Source: Eunapius fragilis (lineage: Eukaryota; Porifera; Demospongiae; Spongillida; Spongillidae). From it: a stretch of DNA of 64,000 nucleotides. The translations under genes and the position numbers were made by a program. The stretch covers positions 8,923,991 through 8,987,990 of the forward strand of contig OY811971.1 of assembly GCA_963681505.1 (NCBI GenBank), written 5' to 3'. The notes beneath the pieces are model-generated. The model was not told the origin of the DNA, searched no databases, and saw only the letters and a list, made by a program, of their open reading frames with translations. Each line of letters begins with the position of its first letter. Position 1 is the first letter of the stretch. Positions 59,101 through 64,000 of this stretch are shown one piece after another.

Positions 59101-62100
59101 ACAACAGAGAGAGAATTTAAGCAATATGGATAATTGTCTGGCAGAGTATGGAATTGAATCCCAGATCGCAGAGAGGGAATTGGTTGCAGTATCGGAAGTA
59201 GTGCAACATCTGATGATGACTAAATCAGATGATGGGGCAGCATTGCAATGTGATGATTTGACCACCTCCTTGGAAAAAAAGAAGTACCAATGTGTGGGAT
59301 GGTTGAACTCACTGAGTGAACAAGATGATAAGAGTGAACTGCAGTTAGAAATGCCCTTGAAGACTGAAAAGTTATCAAATTATGACACTCATTTTCCTCA
59401 AGGAATGGATGTAGGTGCTGATTATGATGGAAGGACTGTCACCTCTGTGTGTATGGATGTCATAGCAACCATCTCTCCTGCTGCCGATAATTTTGATAAC
59501 GTTGCAGTCGCTCATTCCATAGAAGGTGTTGAACCAGCTGGTAAGGAGGATCTATTAGCCACTGCTGTTGGTGAGATGGAAGGTATCATTGGTGCAGTTG
59601 AAGGAACCATTGGTGCTGTTGAGGGAACCATTAGTGCTGTTGAGGGAACAATTGGTGCAGTTGAGGGAACCATTGGTGCGGTTGAGGGAACCATTGGTGC
59701 TGCTGAAGGAACCATTGGTGCTGCTGAAGGAACCATTGGTGATGTGGAGAGGCATAAAGTTGTTGGTGATGTTGAAGGAACGGGCATCCCTTCCATATTT
59801 CATGACACTCTTTATGTTCTAGGATCAATTGGTAATGTTGAGAATGAAAAAATAGTTGATGGCGTAAGAACTGTTGAAGAAATTGGAAGCACTACAAATC
59901 AAATTGGTGAAGAAACAGACACACCTTCCATTAAAAGAGTTGAAGCATCCATTAACAATGATGAAGAACCAACTGACATAGAGGTAACCATTGGTAACAT
60001 TGAGGGTCATAATGCTAACCTCATGGGAACTGTTGGAGTTGTTGAGGAATCATTGTGTACTCCTTTCATTTGTGCAACTGAAGAAACTACTAGTGGTGTT
60101 GAACAACAGACCATCGGTGGAGTTGAAGGAATTGATTCCATTAATGGTTGTTATGGAACAGCATCTGGCGACATAGCTGATCACGTTGGAGGAACTGTTG
60201 GCCATGTTGGGATGACAATGGGTACTACAGAAGGAGAAGACATGATGGCTGCTCATTTTCCATTGTCCCATACTTTGACCTGGGAGGTCGGGACTGGGGA
60301 TGAGGGGGACTGTACATTGACCCAGGTACTGGGGACTGGGGATGAGGGGGTCTGCCCTTCAAATGCTGCTTGCCTGTTACTATCCTGGGAGTCACAGAGC
60401 CATCCATGCAAGCCAATAGAGCTAGGTGCCCTGGGTGAGTTTGTCATGCTGGTGTCCCATGTAAACAGCCCATCCCAGTTCTACGTGCACCCGGTGCAGT
60501 CAGACACTGCCCACGACCTGGACCAGCTAGTGCTCTCCATGAGCAAACACCACTCCATCCCCGGCAACCTGGTCCCCCTCTGCCCAGAGCAGCTGGTCCC
60601 AGGCAGCCTGTGCAGCGTGTGGTCAGCGGGTGATGGCTTGTGGTGCAGGGGAGTGATTGTGGAAAGGGAAGAAGGTTCTAACCTCAAGCGGTGGTGTGTG
60701 TTCTTTGTTGACTATGGAGACGTGCAGGTTGTGGACGAGGATGCCATGTTTGTGCTGGACCCCGCACTAATGAGCACTCCTGCCCAGTGCGTGTGCTGTT
60801 CGCTCTGTGGTGTCAAACCACCTAGGGGGGAGGAGGGTGTACAGGAGAGGGATCTGCTGGGGATGAGTGGTGAGCTTGGATGTGTAGATGTCCCTCTCCC
60901 CTCCCCCTCTCTTCTTTCCCCTCTCCCCTCCCCCTCTCTCCTCTCCCTTCTCCCCTCCCACCACAAATACTTTGTCTTACTACTTGTTTGTTTGTTCAGA
61001 TCTTCAAGCTGTTCCTTCACACCTCTGGCCACCAGAGGTAACTGATGTCTTTGAGAGAATGGTGTGTGGGAAGCAGCTAGTTGCATTTGTTGCCAATAAT
61101 GGTGAGTGCTGTGTGGGGGGGGGGGGGGAGGTGAAGCTGTATGGTATGCTCCTCTGCATTGCAGGTGGTAGTAAATGCCTTCAGTACAACTTGATGCGGA
61201 AGATGGTGATTGATGTGAATATACTTGACACCAGTGGAGAGTCTGATATTGACATAGGAACATTTCTAGTGATGGAGGGTGTAGCGGATTGGTCAGAAGA
61301 AGGTAAGTACATGTATGGGGTTGATGGGGGGGGGGTGATTTTTTTTTTTGGGCTTGGCACCTCCATGTGAGGGATGCCCCTATCTTTTATAACATGGTTA
61401 AGCCCTTGGCTATACAGGAAAGTTGTATATACATGTGGCTTATGGCTTGGCTGGTTGATGTACAGTAGATAACCAAAATGGTCACTTGTTTGTAATTAGG
61501 AAGTTACATGTACACATGTACACAATTTAGCTGTCACCTATTTACTTCGGCTATCTCCAGTAGCCACAGTGCCTCCAATGAAGCATGCATGTACATGTAC
61601 ATGTAGTTGACAGGCTTGGAACTTATAAATGTGAACTCTTTTTGTTTGAGGAAATGAAACTTGATGTCTGTTGTTATGGAGAACGAGGTTCTGTACATTA
61701 TGCGATAATCTACCGGCTCATGTAATAATCCACGTGTATGCAGAATTTATACAGCTCTTCACAATCATGATAAGTACACACACTTGATGTTAGTTAGTGC
61801 TCACTATCCAGGTTACATTATACGATCATGCATAACCCCGTTAGCTGTGGACTCCCTCCCATGGCTTTGGTTGCCAGAGGGTTATCTGGTATCCCTTTGT
61901 GTGTTATAGATGACATCAAACTGCAGCAATGGAATCCTATGGAATCTGACTTCTTGAATAGAAGGAATAATTATAAAATCGACGATGAGGACGCCCAGCT
62001 GGCCCTGCATGGCTACAGTATGTTTACCAGATGTTTGCTTCTGAGGCCATTTTTACATCCCTCTCCTTCCAATTATGCAGGCAGCACAAGTAATCGCCCT

Positions 62101-62481
62101 TGTCGCTTCTTCGATACCCGTGAAGGCTGCAAGCGAGGCTCCAAGTGTCCCTTCTTGCACCTGCTAGAAGGTATAATAAAATAGCATTACTCATGATTGC
62201 TGTTATTAACGAGGGTAGGATGGGGGGAGGAGGGGGGTATATGGGGCCAGCTGCTGTGTCTTGAGTACTTCCCTCTTCCCTCTAAGGCCAATGTGATCAG
62301 CAGCTGGAGGAAACATTCGTCAGGGACTGTGGGACTACAGATGTGACTCTACCAGTCGTTGGTGATTGGGTGGCGGTATTGGTGACTGCTGTGATGTCTG
62401 CAACCAGGTTCTTTGTCCAGCTACCTCTTGGAAATAGGAATCCGTTTTCTGCTCCGCACGTTGGCTCTGATCTGCCTGGAG
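53109..62481 (+). CDS. Multi-Tudor protein with coiled coil, repeat region and CCCH zinc finger (RNF17/TDRD-like)
   Basis: Exons: 53109-53399, 53633-53867, 54214-54335, 54427-54545, 55014-55165, 55713-60869, 61000-61101, 61165-61302, 61910-62017, 62081-62170, 62287-62481. All phases match, giving about 2,236 residues; the 3' end is not resolved. Residues 1-175 are helical, like the coiled coil after a B-box. About 182-216 are acidic. Tudor 1 spans about 217-345 with VLYVDYGN. Ten-residue repeats fill about 800-1345 and seven-residue GTIGAVE repeats about 1595-1652. Tudor 2 spans about 1880-2105 with [15 protein letters not shown] finger (C-x8-C-x5-C-x3-H) lies near 2150-2170. A third Tudor begins near 2185 ([10 protein letters not shown]). 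Known for the family: extended Tudor domains bind dimethyl-arginine on Piwi proteins in germ granules. Inference: piRNA pathway or germline role. No RING was found; an upstream exon could supply one. TDRD1- or ZGPAT-like proteins are alternatives, but the coiled-coil-Tudor layout fits RNF17 better. Confidence 0.82.
54746..54876 (+). mobile_element. Half copy of MITE family B in a Tudor-gene intron
   Basis: gtgtccagcaaaatcaccct, then tctgggtagttttta, and cctaaattggactgtccatc match one arm of the palindrome at 44889-45385. It lies within intron 54546-55013 and carries no second arm. Confidence 0.75.
57196..58826 (+). repeat. Coding minisatellite, 30-bp unit, about 54 copies, in the Tudor gene
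   Basis: A 30-bp unit (tgttgccttggagcatggtg and variants) repeats in frame and encodes ten-residue units of the type [10 protein letters not shown], with alternation of SPVA, GPVA and DPVA and of EHGE, EPGE, ELGV and MGQGE. One unit near 57565 has an altered length but frame is kept. The encoded stretch is rich in glutamate, proline and glycine and is probably disordered. Higher-order blocks (for example the EPGEKD-EHGEES pair near 57310-57450, and a five-unit block ending in EPGEKYP) repeat, which indicates expansion by slippage or unequal exchange. Confidence 0.92.
59577..59750 (+). repeat. Coding minisatellite, 21-bp unit, about 8 copies, in the Tudor gene
   Basis: In-frame 21-bp repeats encode GTIGAVE with a few changes ([21 protein letters not shown]). 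Diverged copies of the same theme (for example GTVGVVE) continue to about 60230, so the whole region between the two Tudor domains appears to be built from old and young tandem repeats. Confidence 0.88.
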
Positions 62482-62499
62482 GTAACATGGGAAGTACAT

Positions 62500-64000
62500 G
62501 TAGCTAATGGCTTTGGTGAGGGGAATATGTCCCGTAAAGTATCTCTTACAAACCCCCTTCCGCCCCCCCCCCCCCCCCCCCCCCAACAAAATAGAGTTGT
62601 CTGTGTTTAGACGTCTACATGTACATAACCGCGAATGTTGCTGCAGACATTTCAACTTTTCAGGAAATAAAACATGATTATGTAAAAAAATACGCTGAAA
62701 CGTTAGCGATTACGAAGATATGAGTGCTCCACCTCCATGCTCATGCCAGATTACCACAAAATCATCATTTACCATTAGTGTTCACCGACTGTGCACGACG
62801 CAAACATGTAGTACATACATCAGTCCTGAGTGTTTTTACTGCTAGCAGGTACAAACTCAAGCGCTTCCTCACTTCTAAGCACTTTCGTCTTTGATGTACC
62901 CATCCTTGGCAGTCTCTGACTTCCAGTGACTATGCTCCGACTGTGGTAGTACCACCAGCCCAGATACTGTGCGTACCAAACAGCACAGAGTCCCACCCCT
63001 TTGCCAACAATAATTAACTGAGGTGGTTGTAGCTAATCCCCCTGGTCTTACGGAGTTTCTCACCCTCCTTTGTAGTTAGTCACAATCCCCCTCAACACTT
63101 TCTCACTAGTCTGCACTGTGACTTTAGCCATGTCAAAGTAACATGTCATCATATTTACTGGGCAAGTTGTTGTGCATGTGCGAGCAATAACCCTTCCCTG
63201 TAATGGTCAGTCTTACACTAGCCCGCATGCTCTCGCAGTATTAAAGGAAATGTCTGAGTGCCAATGCTTTATTAATTCATCATGACACAGAAATCCTGCA
63301 AATGCCAACGAGCACACAGCCAACAACCTCACTTCACTAAGTGATGGTTCCATGCCTCAGCCTCAGCCATGGCCAGAGGCATGTCGACTGTCACAGGCTC
63401 CTTACGAACCTTAGGCCTAGCCAAACACTTGCCAGCGCCATGGGATTTTAACCCAACTTGATGCAACCATGTACTGCCTCCTCTGCTGCTGCCTTAAGAC
63501 TCTAGTTTTCCTATACAGGATGTTCACCTGTCACTCTACCTGCCAAACTAAGTGTGAGTCAGTATATATAGATACGCCTTGCCTGCTCTCTGTCCAGGTA
63601 TCTCTTGTAGGTTCCCAGGTACTTGTTGGTAGTGCTATCAGCCTGGCTCCTTAAGAGCTCTGGGTCCTCTTAGACGGTCAGTATTGGTCACACTCCTGAG
63701 GTCTAGATATCCATAGGGGTGAATTTCCTGTATTAAATATGAAACACAGCACAAAATGACTAGTGTACATAACAGTGCCTGACAGCAAACCAGTCCAATG
63801 GCTGACACAGCATGCTCTGTCTCAGAATGCTATTTTTAGAGCAAATAGTGGTGTATTGGTTAGCACACAAGCCCCAGACATGAACACATCCCTAGCAACA
63901 ATTGTTGCTGTCACAAATGATGCATTGCCTGAGCAAGCTGGGGGCCAGAAGGGTGTAATAATCGCACCATGTGCTCTACATGGCTGGGCATGGTGTAGGA
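62500..64000. other. No gene recognised
   Basis: After the last Tudor exon found (ending 62481) the region holds a poly-C tract (about 62566-62584) and unassigned AT-balanced DNA. A possible acceptor at 62848 (gctagcag) would give about 23 residues and a stop in the required phase, which is too little to support a terminal exon. Confidence 0.5.

Noticed and set aside
62287..62506. Ending the Tudor protein at the stop after the last exon (TAA near 62504)
   Set aside because: A good donor precedes it (gtaaca at 62482) and the third Tudor domain would be cut after its first strands; left unresolved.

Overview
The window is nuclear DNA of a eukaryote and most resembles an early-branching animal, probably a demosponge. 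The evidence is short spliced exons with GT-AG introns in consistent phase, animal-type domains (Tudor, CCCH finger, ankyrin, Roc, COR, Death, BED, THAP), many animal-type transposon remnants and very frequent ACATGTACATGT-like words. The sponge assignment is inference; no species is claimed. No bacterial-type operon, rRNA gene, CRISPR array or recognisable tRNA was found by eye.

Three coding themes stand out. (1) 1.3-11.3 kb, minus strand: the 3' part of a COR-Death gene, eight phase-consistent exons with a 6.8 kb intron full of transposons. (2) 16.6-51.1 kb, plus strand: scattered ankyrin and Roc GTPase exons (16.6, 19.1, relic 22.8-23.1, 31.4-31.8, 39.4-39.7 kb), then a COR-Death module (49.5-51.1 kb) that is a close paralogue of the minus-strand gene. 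The order ANK-Roc-COR-Death is that of the non-kinase part of DAPK-type Roco proteins. Whether this is one very long gene, several paralogues or broken pieces cannot be settled from sequence alone. (3) 53.1-62.5 kb, plus strand: a multi-Tudor protein gene of RNF17/TDRD type, eleven exons with perfect phase continuity. It has an N-terminal helical region, a 5.2 kb exon with a coding minisatellite of about 54 ten-residue repeats, at least two Tudor domains plus the start of a third, and a CCCH zinc finger. It probably belongs to the germline piRNA/Tudor system.

Most of the rest is mobile DNA. 2.16-4.68 kb is a fold-back element with 1.1-1.3 kb arms and a 6-bp target duplication. 4.8-6.8 kb is a degenerate element with short inverted termini. 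6.8-7.4 kb is a Gypsy pol fragment. Several palindromic MITEs lie at 9.8-17 kb, 38 kb and 40-49 kb. 12.6-14.6 kb is a non-autonomous inverted-repeat element. 19.8-21.8 kb is a broken hAT transposase. 23.7 kb is a THAP remnant. 26.1-27.8 kb is a scrambled DIRS/Ngaro-like retroelement. 28.1-30.4 and 35.6-38.0 kb are satellite blocks with a 628-bp higher-order unit. 32.0-35.6 kb is a DNA transposon that looks like a head-to-head dimer whose two halves carry complementary deletions. 39.96-47.9 kb is an element of about 8 kb with diverged inverted termini and a decayed coding region I cannot assign.

Stretches with nothing recognised beyond short simple repeats: 1-660, 830-1300, 7.65-8.67, 14.65-15.03, 17.34-17.98, 18.3-19.1, 19.2-19.76, 21.84-22.25, 24.4-25.55, 25.72-26.08, 27.76-28.07, 30.44-31.40, 38.7-39.0, 43.4-44.5, 47.9-48.5, 48.76-49.46 and 62.5-64.0 kb.
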